A stretch of 64,000 bases of DNA, from assembly GCA_036925085.1 (NCBI GenBank), contig JAUPFP010000005.1:2341001-2405000 (forward strand), given 5' to 3'. Under the pieces are notes generated by a model, which did not search any database, had not been told where the DNA came from, and saw nothing but the letters and a program-made list of their open reading frames with translations. Shown here piece after piece: positions 1 to 11,900 of the stretch (the first letter of the stretch is position 1; the number at the start of each line of letters is the position of its first letter). The stretch comes from Brachycybe producta. Taxonomy: Eukaryota; Arthropoda; Diplopoda; Playtdesmida; Andrognathidae. The position numbers were made by a program, and so were the translations under genes.

Positions 1-413
1 ATTGGCACACTGATTGATTCAACCGAGCCGATCATACCGATGTTCACTACCGATTTTTGCTGCTGGAGTTTGTTTCACAGCTGATTTCTGGTACAGAAAG
101 TGTAGGCTGTACACACAGGAATATGAGCTGGGGGAGGGCAATTGCCCTAACCCCCACCCCTCCCTCCAAAGCTGCTCAGACCAAAGTTAAATTATAATTT
201 TCAAGTAAGCAATGGCAAGACAATAATTTTCGTTTAAAGATGAATTAGTGATAAAGTTGGTAATAAATTGATTGACTCTCTACCGCTGCCGTTTTATCGG
301 GGAGCAGACCTAATTGTTGAGTGCGTTTAACATTTGTTCGCCGATCTGATTTTTGCCAATTAGCAGTAAATCAGCAAAAATCGGATCTGCAAAATCGGCT
401 CGGTACAGCCTTA
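1..413 (-). repeat. hAT-like non-autonomous element, cut by window edge
   Basis: This is an inverted relative of the complete element at 8311-8818. Its right end carries the same terminus (reverse complement TAAGGCTGTACCGAGCC), followed inward by the same CGATTTTTGC-type core. The left end lies outside the window, so its target duplication cannot be checked. Confidence 0.75.
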
Positions 414-633
414 ATTTTATTCTATAAACTTTTAACTCAAACAGGATCTGAGGATACTGTTTTTTTCTATATCATCTTCTCGATCATCCTAATGTAATCA
501 AGAGTAAATTTTACTTTTAAAAAAGTGCATAAATTTGAGAACCTATAGATTTTTAGTTTGTTTTCAAATGGGGCAGCAGTTAAATGTAAAACATCACTTT
601 TATGCCAAGCCGTTCATGTCGAAAATACTCCCA

Positions 634-862
634 GTGATATCACTAATTGAATTTGTGACATCACTAATTGAGTTTGTGACATCACTAATTGAGTTTGTGA
701 CATCACTAATTGAGTTTGTGACATCACTAATTGAATTTGTGATATCCCTAATTCAATTAGTGCTATCACTGAATTCAATTTACGATATTACTAATTCATT
801 TCCGGCACAATTAGTGATATAAAAAAATGGACTAGTGATATCACTAATTCGTTTATTGTAGG
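634..862. repeat. 21-bp tandem repeat, locus 1
   Basis: About five near-perfect copies of a 21-bp unit (CATCACTAATTGAGTTTGTGA) run to about 745 and then degrade. Related words recur out of register to about 1115. The unit is a multiple of three, so it gives an apparent 95-residue reading frame of SLIEFVT heptads, which I do not believe is a gene. Confidence 0.85.
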
Positions 863-2149
863 ACTGAAGCAAAGCCATTTTTTTCTCTCTCCCAATTGGT
901 TAAAAATATTCAAAGACTTACTTTGAGCCAATATAGACAACTTTGTCTATATGACATCACAAATTAGTGATATCAGAAATTCAATTTTTGAAATCACTAC
1001 TTGTGCTGGACATGATTGAACTTGTAATAACAAAAAATAATTTTATATTCCAAATGGTTTGGCATGAATTTGTGACATCAAAAATTCAATTTGTTATATC
1101 ACAAATTGGATTAGTGATTTTTTACATGAACAGCACGGCATAGCTTTTGACTTTAAATTCAATTATTATTCAATGTAATTATTAAAGTATGAGCAAAGAA
1201 AGCCGTATTATTTAAATCACCGGTTTGCTAGTAGACCCTTTCCATCACCAGTCAGGCAGACCATGCCACTCATAGTCACCAATTTTGATAAAAAATTAAA
1301 TTGTGTGTAGGGATTACAAAATAATTAGACCCTTATGTTTTTATTTTGCCATATGACCACTTTTTGTTGAGAAAAAAATTCCCAAAGTTTGGGTATCGGA
1401 CGCAAAAATACATTTTTCTGTAAAATTTTAAAATTCAATATCTCGTAAACCGTAAGACAGATTTGTATGAAATTTTCAGGGTATCATCTACATTTTATAT
1501 ATTATATATTATATTATATTATATGTTGGTATTTATTTATAAGTTGGGGGAAAAATTCCCTAAAAAGTTGCCAAATTTGAAAAATGTGGCTTTTTTGATA
1601 CCCTGTATAATGGAAAAGAAAAGCGCCATTTTCACATAAAACACATCATTGAAATTCTGTATTCAAAGACGAATTCAGAAATACCAATGAAGTTAATATG
1701 TATTAATAAACACAAAAACTATGCTGAAAACAAATAGTACATTTTGCCAAAAATCATCATTTTCATGGGTTTTTGACCTTTGAAAAAAAGTGGTTCTGCA
1801 ACACTTACAAGTTTGAATTTTTTCGTAAACATGCACCAACTAACATACTAATATAGTCATTTCTCAGAAGTGGTGGTATTTTGTTTGGTTGTTAGAATTT
1901 TTAATGTCCGATAAGATATTGTAGATCGTGATAGTTATTTTTGAATACTAATTATAATATAAGCAAAGTATAGAAAATATTTTAACAGTAATTGAATGAC
2001 ACTGTTAAATGAGAAAATTAACATTGGAAAAAACATGTTTCAAATTTTGTAAATTTCAATAAAACCGAGAAAATAAAAGTTTTTATTTCTTTGTTATATG
2101 GGCCTGGTGATCACCTTTTTTATATGCATGTGTGCAGATTCTTCTGTTG
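863..2149. other. AT-rich DNA without recognised gene
   Basis: There is no open frame of note and no splice-bounded coding exon that I can recognise. It holds an AT microsatellite near 1497-1527 and degenerate remains of the 21-bp repeat up to 1115. If the DEF8 gene continues off the left edge, this is intron. Confidence 0.5.
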
Positions 2150-2410
2150 CAAAAACTTGCTGCCTGGAGCGATTTACCTCCAGAAAGTTCTTTTCAAAAT
2201 ACTGTGAAGACTTACCCAACGATTATCAAAACGATTTTTAAAATTTAAAATAAGCCATTAATAAAATTAAAAAAAATTAAAAATCAATTAGCTTCATATA
2301 AATGGACCTTATCAGATAGATGCGCCACCAAACAACAGGCATTGGCAATAAAAAGACCAAAGTATAGTCCTCTACTCGAATAATGATGTTGTCACCTCAC
2401 ATTACTTTTA
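2150..2410 (-). repeat. Partial copy of the inverted-repeat element at 63190-63649
   Basis: The words TTTACCTCCAGAAA and CAAAACGATTTTTAAAATTT, and the stretch running to CTCTACTCGAAT, reappear in inverted order in the right half of the 63.2-63.6 kb element. Only one half is present here, so this is a truncated copy. Confidence 0.6.
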
Positions 2411-2504
2411 ATTCACTATTCAAATACATGTACAGTGAACCCCCTCTAACACTGCATTCCAAACAGCTAACTCACCTACCATAACCAATCCTAAGCAAAA
2501 AATA

Positions 2505-2562
2505 GAGATATGGGACATTCAAATTCTCAAATCTCACGAATCTTGAAAAAATTTCCCTTAAA
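2505..2562 (+). repeat. Fragment of the TGGGACATTCGAATT hAT MITE family
   Basis: The sequence ATGGGACATTCAAATTCTC followed by a CACGAATCTTGAAAAA stretch matches the left end of the complete elements at 6893 and 60408. No right end follows. Confidence 0.5.
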
Positions 2563-2816
2563 ACAAGTATTTATCTAATTCAGGTATGGCTATAATATGC
2601 AATAACAAAAAAATAACACATGATTATTCACAAATAATAAAACAAATTAAACAATGTTACCTGTACTAAATGGATTTCCAAAGCAGGATATCCCGCTTAG
2701 GTTAGCTTATAGCACACAAACGCAAAACAAAAAACACAAGTCAACATTTAGTGACGATCACAAACTTCAAGCATAATTCAAACAAAAAAACCCCCCCATT
2801 CACGAAAACAACATAC

Positions 2817-2916
2817 TGTTAAGAATGGGCGATCTGCATTCGGCGCAACGATAACTTTGTGCTGCCAAACCAACCTCTGGACAAATACTCGTGATGTACG
2901 ATGGGTTTTCTTTTAC
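2817..2916 (-). CDS. DEF8: DEF8 exon 6 (cysteine-rich region begins)
   Basis: The acceptor TTCTTTAG precedes position 2916 and the donor GTATGT follows 2817. The exon is 100 nt, enters in phase 0 and leaves in phase 1. It encodes SYITSICPEVGLAAQSYRCA and then ECRSPILN, matching the post-C1 part of DEF8 where the first CxxC of the next zinc module begins. No further exon is seen to the left. Confidence 0.85.
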
Positions 2917-5900
2917 CTAAAGAACAAACAATAAAAAATAATAACAAAAAGATGAGAAAAAAAACACAAAACTAAGGTGGCTGTTTTTTTTTAGTTTGAA
3001 GAAAAAAAACCAATTTAATCCGGTTTTAAAAATCATGATTTAAATCACTTATATACAAATTTGAAATTTCACAGAACAAAACTTTGTTTTTTCACTTTCT
3101 GGATTTATTTTTTGTTACTTGACTTGATGTCTGAGTTGAAGGTCCCATGCACACATGTGTTTGGCGGATGTACAACGTCACTGCATGTAAGTTATAGTCA
3201 AGGTTCTACTAGTCATGATTTAAAGTGATTTAGGCCTACACTTTTATACTGTCATTCAGTCATTGTGGCATTTTTTATTCTTTGCACTTCTCAGATTCTG
3301 TTCCAAAGTTCTGAAATTCAATTTCAGTATTTTCATTTCACTAGTTTTTAATTTGACAAGCATATAAATGATATAGTGCTATTGTTTATAAAATGCATGC
3401 ATTATAATTACACACAGTTGGTGTAATTATTTGAAAAGTAAATAAAATTTCAATTTTTTTTTGTAGAAAAATGTTCATTTTTTTAAAAAAAAAATCTGAT
3501 TTAAATAAAAAAATCCGATTTAAATAAAAAAATCTGATTTTTTGATTGTTTTAAAAAAAATCATGATTTTTAACAACCCTGAACCTGGTTTTTTGAATTT
3601 GAATTTAAATAAATACTCTGCAAGCAGCTCAATTGGCCTGTGGCAGAGGGACTTCATAGTCCAAATGCAGCATAAATAATGCATTGTCAATAACGCTAAC
3701 CTGATTTTATGTAACACCCACCTAACTTTCCAAAACATATACTTCCCCGCTGTTATTAAGGTGTACCCCAAAGTGATTGGGACAACTAAAACAACTGAAA
3801 TAGAATATATAGCCAATGGACTGATTGGGACAAGTGAAATTTTCTTTTGGACAGTTACCATTTTTGAGGAATATAAGTGTAAACATTTGGGGTATACCTT
3901 AATGCCATACCCCACATGAATATTTCTGCAACCATTAATAGTAGAAGCATGGAACCTTTTTCATTGGCTTGTACTCTCAATGGACTTCAATGAACAGTTT
4001 TCAATTTTGTTCGGACACCTCCGGTTCCGGAAATACAGTCGTTTGAAATACCATTAAGATATACCATAAGGTTATCCTAGAACGGAAACCGGAAATGGGA
4101 CAAGTCTGAAACTTGTTCCATTCAATTGTAATCTCAATGGACTTCAATGGACAGTTTTCAATTGTGTTCGGTCACCTCCGGTTCAGGAAATACAGTCGTT
4201 TGAAATACCATTAAGGTATACCCCAAGGTTATCCTAGAACGGAAACCAGAAATGGAACAAGTCTGAAACTTGTTCCAATGGATTGTACTCTCAATGGACT
4301 TCAATGGACAGTTTTCAATTTTCTTCGGACACCAAGTTAATGCATTTTCATTTTGCAATTTAATTAGTGATAAAAAACATATTGTTAAAAGCTTTTTTTA
4401 TTAAAACAAGAAAAGTATTGGGCAATGTGCAAAACAATTCCAAATTAAAAAAATTAAACAGAACTATTACATAAAAAGAACTATTAAGAATTTAAATAAA
4501 GTGTAACAAACAGAATAAACAAGCATTCTTAAAAACACTTTTTCTTTTGAAATAACAGGGGCCGAACATTGAAGTTCATTGAGAGTACAATCCAATGGAA
4601 CAAGTTTCAGACTTTCTAACCTTGGGGTATACCTTAATGGTATTTCAAACGACTATTTCCGGAACCAGAGGTATCCGAACAAAATTGAGGACTGTCCATT
4701 GAAGTCCATTGAGAGTACAATCCAATGAAAAAGGTTCCATGCTTCTACTATTAATGGTTGCAGAAATATCTTCATGTGGGGTATGGCATTAAGGTATACC
4801 CCAAATGTTTACACTTATATTCCTCAAAAATGGTAACTGTCCAAAAGAAAATTTCACTTGTCCCAATCAGTCCATTGGCTATATATTCAATTTCAGTTGG
4901 TGTTTTAGTTGTCCCAAACACTTTGGGGTATGGCATTAAGGTGTACCCCAATTTTTGAATGCAACTTTTCTCAAAAATAAAAGCTGTCCAAAAAATTTAA
5001 AGTGTTGTCCCAAGTTGTCCATTGTCAGTAGATGTTGTCCCATTTACAAAAAAGTTTGTCCCAATCACTTTGTGGTACACCTTAATAACAGCTACTTCCC
5101 CATGCACAACATCCTCTGGAAGCAAATTCCATTGTCGAATGACCCGTGAAACAAAAGACCAATAATATGAGTCTGTACGAGCAAAAATCTACCTAATCTT
5201 TTTAGTGATGACCCCTACCCAAATAATAAGCCTTGCTCAAAGAACTCAACACAGGCCTCGGCCAACACCCCAGTAACATTTTTTTCAACATATCAATGCT
5301 GAAGTCAGACCTAACTGCTAACTGATCCCAACCCAGGTCTGCAAGAATACCAGTCACACTTGCTAGTAGATCATATTTTCCTGAAACAAACCTTGCTGCT
5401 CTGCATTGTACCATCTCAATCGCATGAATTAGATCAGCAGTATGGGGACTCCACACGGTACTGCAGTACTCAAGATGTGGGCACACCAATGATTTATAGG
5501 CTATACATTTTACATTACTGGGACACCCTTTTAAAATCCTCTGAATGAAACGTAGCATCCGCATAGCTTTTGAAACTACCTGCCTAATGTGAGGTCTCCA
5601 AGATAACTTACTATTAACCCTTATACCCAAATACTTATATGAATCCACAGAAGGAAGCGGATTAGACCTGATACTGTATTGATAAACTAGTCGAACCCAC
5701 CTTCGAGAAAATCTGATAACGCAGCACTTATCATTGTAAAGCTGTAGTTGCCATTTTTCACACCAGGAAGCTAGTTCTCAAATCCTTCTAAATGATATTA
5801 CAGTCCTGATTGGAAGACACCTCCTTGTAGATTATAGTATCATCTGCAAATAGCCTACAATTATTCCCCAACTCATCACTAAGATCATTAATAAACATAA

Positions 5901-8900
5901 GAAACTAGTGGGGTAACCTGTCATAAATGACGGGAGCAAAATTCACAGGCAATTGTGCACATGCACGTCATTTTTTCCTTTTTTTACTCCTTTCATTTCA
6001 ATTTCAGTCACCCCTCCCACTTTTTCCCCTCCACATTTCTCTCTCCCCATTCTACACTTTCTAACCTTTTCCCCTCTCCAATTTAATATCATGGGCTTCT
6101 TGGATGGGAAGGGTGCAACATATAGTTGACCTTGAGAAACAAAAGCGGTTCATTTATTCATTTAAATTTATATAAATTCCGATGTGCTTCAAGGTTTTTG
6201 TAGTGTTATCTCCACACACACACACACAAACTCACACCCACACACACAGAGCTGGCTTAATACAGTATATATATATAATAGTAATGGACCAAGAACACTA
6301 CGCTGTGGAACCCCTGATGTAACCTCTACCCAGTCTAATGCAGCACCATCCACAACAACTTTGTTTTCTGTTGCTTAAGAAGGACCGAATCCAGTTACAC
6401 ACATGGTCACCCAATCCGTATCCAACAACTTTTGACAATAACCTATTGTGTGGAACCGTATCGAATGCCTTACAGAAATCAAGGAATACTAAGTCCACCT
6501 GATTACTTTTATTTAATATTGTTTGGAGATCGTCGACTAAAAGAATTAGCTGTGTCTCACATGAGCTCCCTCTAATAAATCCATGTTGATTTTCCGAAAG
6601 TAGATTATTCTCCATTAAAAATTCCATTGATTTAGAATAGATTATATGTTGAAGAACCTTGCAAACTATAGATGTTAAGGACACTGGCCTATAATTAACT
6701 GCTTTGGACTTATCACCAGACTTAAAATAACCCTACTCTCTTGAGTCCCCTGATCTGCTCTAACATTTCCCTTACCCATAAAACCTTCAGTTACAATCTG
6801 AAACTCCCATAACCTTTACGCGACACAGTATGACCCATGTTGTGAAGCACATTGTGGGAATGAAGTCTAATTCTTGTTTGCATATTAAAAACTAGGCATG
6901 GGACATTCGAATTCTCGAATCCCGCGAATCTTGAAAAATATTCGAGATTCAAAAACTGGAATCTTTGCGCTTTTTTCGTCTTTCGAATATTTCGAATTCT
7001 AATCTAAAAAAACTATTAAAATTTTGATAAAATTAGTTTCAAATCCATTGTCGGCGATTTTGGCAATTTCTTGTGGCGACCCCGAGTGCCACACTTTTTT
7101 TATTATTAATAATTCAATATTTAATACTTTATTTATATTTATTTGTATCTCCTTAACGAATAATATAGGATTCTTATATGAAGGATTCAAACTCGGATTC
7201 GAAAAAATTTAGGACTCGTCCCACCTCTATTAAAAACCAACAGATGCAGTACAATTAACAATTAAAAAAATTAGTTGTCTTTGATTAAAACCAAAGGTTT
7301 ATTTAGAAAAAAACAAGTGGTGAAAACCATGGTTTTAACCACAATGGTTTAAGCCATGCAACCCTGCACAAAACACTTAAAAAAAATAAAGCACTTACCT
7401 TGACGCTAGCACACACACGGGTTACGAAACTAAGGCATTTCATATGACAACTGTAACCACATCCTGCAACAAAAAAAAGCTTTAAAAGAAAGTCCGAATA
7501 TAACATCGTTGCAACCGGTTCGTACGTTCCACTTACGTTGACATTCATACCATGCATGTAACACTCCCCATATGTTTCCGCTACATTTATCGCAAAAGCG
7601 TTTCACTTTCGGTCTGTCAATCTCCTTCTTTTCAAAATGATGGCCGAGTAGGACGTGAACGTCGTCAGGTAACACTTCCGGAACCTCCTTTTTATAGAAA
7701 ATAATAGAAAACTGTACTAGTCATGTCGTATAAATGAGTTCACAAATGATTTTAGAAAACGTACAGAACATTATCCTATTAGGGGAAAGTAGGGTAAAAT
7801 GGGAAACCAGGGCAAAATAGGGCAGAGGTGTTTTTAAGTAACCCCTTAAAACAATAATTACACCAAGATAGCGCGCAACGTAACACAAAAAAAGTTACTT
7901 TAAGAAGCTTTTTCATCCTATTAATTTAGTGTCAATGCTTCAACTATGGTTTAACACTCATACAGCATGCGTGAACTGGATGATGTCTTAGATGCAATAA
8001 GGCACGTACTGGCTACTAAGTCGGCAGCAAAACACAAAAATAAGTAACATTTTATATATATTAACCTGTGTCTGTGTATAGCGCTGTACAAACAAGGACA
8101 AAAACGTTTAAGCACGTCGGAATTGATTTAAATGAACCAGTTTTTTTTCTCATCGTCAACTTTATGTTGTGCTTTCCCGATCCAAGAACCCAAACAATAG
8201 TAAAGTGCTTATGAAGTATTTGAATAAAATAGTTCAATAATTTTAGTAGCTAAATTAAACTAGAATTTTGCTGCCGTCATTTATGACGGGTGAGCCCACT
8301 AGTTTTTCAATAAGGCTGTACCGAGCCAATTTTGCCGAACCGATTTTTGCCGATTTACCGCTAATCAGCAAAAATCCAACCGGCGAACAAATATTAACCG
8401 ATTTCCGAACATTAACGCACCCAACAATTAGGTCTGCTTGCCAATAAAACGGCAGCGGTGAAGGGTCAATCAATTCATTACCAACTTTAACACTAAATTC
8501 ATCTTTAAAAAGAAATTGTTGTCTTGCCATTGCTATGTGTGTAAAAAAAATTAAAAACATAAATTTTGTGCTTTCCCGTTTTGCTCAAATCTGACTTGGT
8601 CTGAGCAGCTTTGGAGAGACGGGTGGGGGTGGGGCAATTGCCCTCCCCAGCTCGTATGTCTGTGTGCACAGCCTACACTTTCTGTACCAGAAATCGGCTG
8701 TGCAGAAAAAAATCGGTAGTGAAAATCGGCTCGGTTAAATCGATCGGCATGCCAATTTTTTTTGTGTGATCGGTTTGGTATTGTCTCGATAAAAAAAAGT
8801 GAGATCGGTACAGCCTTATTTTTCAATATTGTACCAAAAAACGTTAACATGTTTGAAATTTAAATAACAGTTAAATTTTGGTAAACCTAAATTTACATTT

Positions 8901-11900
8901 CAGAGAAACGAAAGGCTCTGGAGGGCTACCCACTTTTGAAAGCTCCCAAGTGCTTCACAGTCCCTATATGGGTCAGGGAGCTCTTGAGTTTTAGGAGGTT
9001 CCACAGCGTATACATAGTTTTGTGAGGCTCCCGGATTTATTACAGTTTAGCGCGCCAATGTCTCCATTCCATGTGTGCAATGCACAATTCAAACGTTAGG
9101 AAAATTCAGTGGGCTTGGTTGAAATAGATGCTAATGAGTAGTGAATTATTGTAATTAAGATACTTTTTCATGCGCAATATGTAAGAAAAATCACATGAAA
9201 TTCAAATTATTTATCCGAAAATGTTTGTCATTGCATTACCCGAATTTCTCACTTCAACTGCGAATATAAGCGTCAAAATAGAAAGAAAAAAATTCGGAAA
9301 ATATCCGTTCGGATAGTGTCTTGTATCCGAACGGATCGGATATCCGGGACTTCTCTATTTTAAAGTGTAAATCTTCCTCTGACTCTGGTTTTCTGTCTTT
9401 CAAGATCGAAAATTAATTTCATGTTGATATCTTTTAAAATAAGATTTTTATGTCAGTTTCAAAATGGCCCAACTTTAAGAAACTTTAAAAGAGCCAAACA
9501 CGAGCGTCAATGAGGCGATATATAGGCGACGTAACGGCGATATAGGGGCGCTCATATTATTTACACTATTAACGTATGCGAAAAAATAGTTTTTAAAAAT
9601 ATAATTCGCGTCTTAATTAAAATATAAAAGGTATGTCTTGAAACTGTCGTATTCCGTATAATCGCGCACACAAGAGGAGTAAATACCCGACTCAGTAGCC
9701 CCTAAAACTGTTCTTCAGTTAGCAGATTTATTTTTCCGTTGGGTCGCCCGTGAAAAAATGATCCAACGGGTAAAGTTTACAAATCGTATACATGGTTCGG
9801 GTATTTTCGCCTCTTGTGATGGTTTTATTGGAATTTCAACAAGTTATGAAGGTAAGTTAATTTTATTTTCTTATTCATGACATACCTTTTTATATTTTAT
9901 AAATTGTTAGAAATATTTTTAAAAACATTTTTTTCGCAAACGCTGATAATTTTAACAATGTCAGCGCCCCTATATCAGCCCTTATATTGCCCCATTGACG
10001 TCCGCGGCACATCTGTATAGGAGCGTATATACCTCGAATGTCTCTTAAGGAGACAAAATATCTAGTGCCGGTTACCTATCTATCAAAAACATATCTCCGA
10101 ACCAAAGTGGGGTCTGGGTGTAATTAGAACGACAATTACAAAAATTAAAAAAAAAAACTAGTATTGTAAAAAACGTGTTTTTTTCCTTTATGTTTTTTTT
10201 TTCTTTATTTTTTTTTAAACAACTGTTCTTTTTTTTAAAAAAAAACGTTTTTTTTGTTTTTGTTTTTATTTTTCTTATTTTCCATTTCCCAACCGTACTA
10301 GTGTTGAAAATGAACGTGTTTTACTATCATGTTTTAAGTTATCAAAGTTTACTAAGTGTCAAACATTTTTTAAAGTAAAATTTACAAAAAGGTTTTTCAG
10401 ATTTACTATCATATAGTGAAGGTAATTAAAATTTCTTAATTCACGAATCGGACATAATTTACAGTATATTCTTAATTTATTAATTTGCATTTCACTGCTA
10501 ATGTAAACCTTTGTATTTTTTCCTATCGTAGAACTGAAACAGTCAGGAATCACCACCAACCCCCAGGTTTTCTTTAAATAAAACATGACTTTTTCAAAAA
10601 ACGAACACGTTTTTTTTAATTTACAACACGAACAAAAAAACTAATTACAATTAGTCCTTTAGAACATCTTTTCAATTACAAATTACATCAGATATAAAGT
10701 CTGATATCAACAAATAAAAAAAAAGTAATAGAAAAGTAACTTTATTTTTCAATAAAAATAGGTGATTAATTAATTATTTTAAAAAGGTGGTGATTTCAGG
10801 CCCGTATTAAGACATGTGCCAACTGTGCCATGCACAAGGCCCCCCCCCCCCCCCGAGGTTTAGGCTTAGACTATCACTCTACTGGACTGGCAACTCCCTA
10901 TCTTCTACATGTTAAACCGTTAAATGCATGTTCATAGGCAAAATAAATAAGGCAAAAGTGACGCCAGCTCCGCCTGGTGGCATTATTTTAAAAGCAAATC
11001 GTTGGCTAGATTGTTTTTTTTTTGCAAAGGGGAAGACATTGGGGGTGAATCATGTACTGTATGGCAAGTTATTTTAGTTTTTTTACGTTTTACTGGATTT
11101 TCCAATTTTAATTGTATTCTAGGAATCCAGTAAAATGCGGATAAAAAGTAAAATGAATTTCCATATGTGATATTATGCTGTGAATTTGTGTAAATCTTAG
11201 TGAATCTCGTACATGATTTTTTTTTAATGTCGGCCCAGTTGTCGTTTCGTCTCCTAAGCAAAAAAATGGTTGGAAAACGTTGTTGTTACGGTGTTTGTGA
11301 CTAGCGTTTTCCTGATAATAGACCACAACCAAAACAGGTAACACTTTACAGACACTTTTTGACTGAACACAGCTGTAGTTCTTCATCTGCCATACTTTTT
11401 ATAATAATATATATAAAAAAATCCACCCTATATGACTACAAAATGAACTCGTCCAAAGTTTGACTTTTGATATTCATGTTCATATACCATAGTACCACTT
11501 CAAAAATGACGTCACGACGATTCAAAACTATCCAACACAAAATTTTGGGAGTTGCCAGTCCAGTAGAGTAATAGTCTAAGGTTTAGGGACCCAGCAACTA
11601 AATCACTTTGACTTGTCAGATTTATTTTGTGATAATATTATATTTCAATATTTTTAGCTTTTTTCGTAAAAATTTATTCGAAACGAAACTAGAAATTCAA
11701 TAATCGAATCCCTGTCTGTTCATTTATTGTGCCCGATATGCGCCGCTAGGTGCGAAAAAAATCGTCCGTCCAGCTTCAACTTGAAAACTCCACCACTTGT
11801 TTGATTAAATTGTAATAAATACAAGAAAGAAATTAGTTAATTCAATAATCTTTCAGTGTTTATTCGACGACGCACTATTCACAACATTGTAAATCTATGC

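Larger units (their letters stand above)
3594..6760 (-). mobile_element. CR1-type LINE, 5'-truncated and broken by two later insertions
   Basis: On the minus strand, reverse transcriptase segments run from about 6760 to 6281 and from 5904 to 5102. The 3' region resumes at 3748 and ends near 3594 in an AAATTC-type tail. The gaps are filled by a Helitron (5905-6280) and a foldback element (3749-5092). The 3' terminal words (CTGCAAG.AGC, GTGGCAGAG) recur at 62818-62935 and, more loosely, near 24600, so all are one family. No endonuclease region is left. Confidence 0.8.

Noticed and set aside
535-822. A 95-residue frame with SLIEFVT repeats
   Set aside because: Again a 21-bp array read in frame; the non-repeat ends show no likeness to proteins.
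10175-10378. Phe-rich 67-residue frame
   Set aside because: Translation of T-runs.
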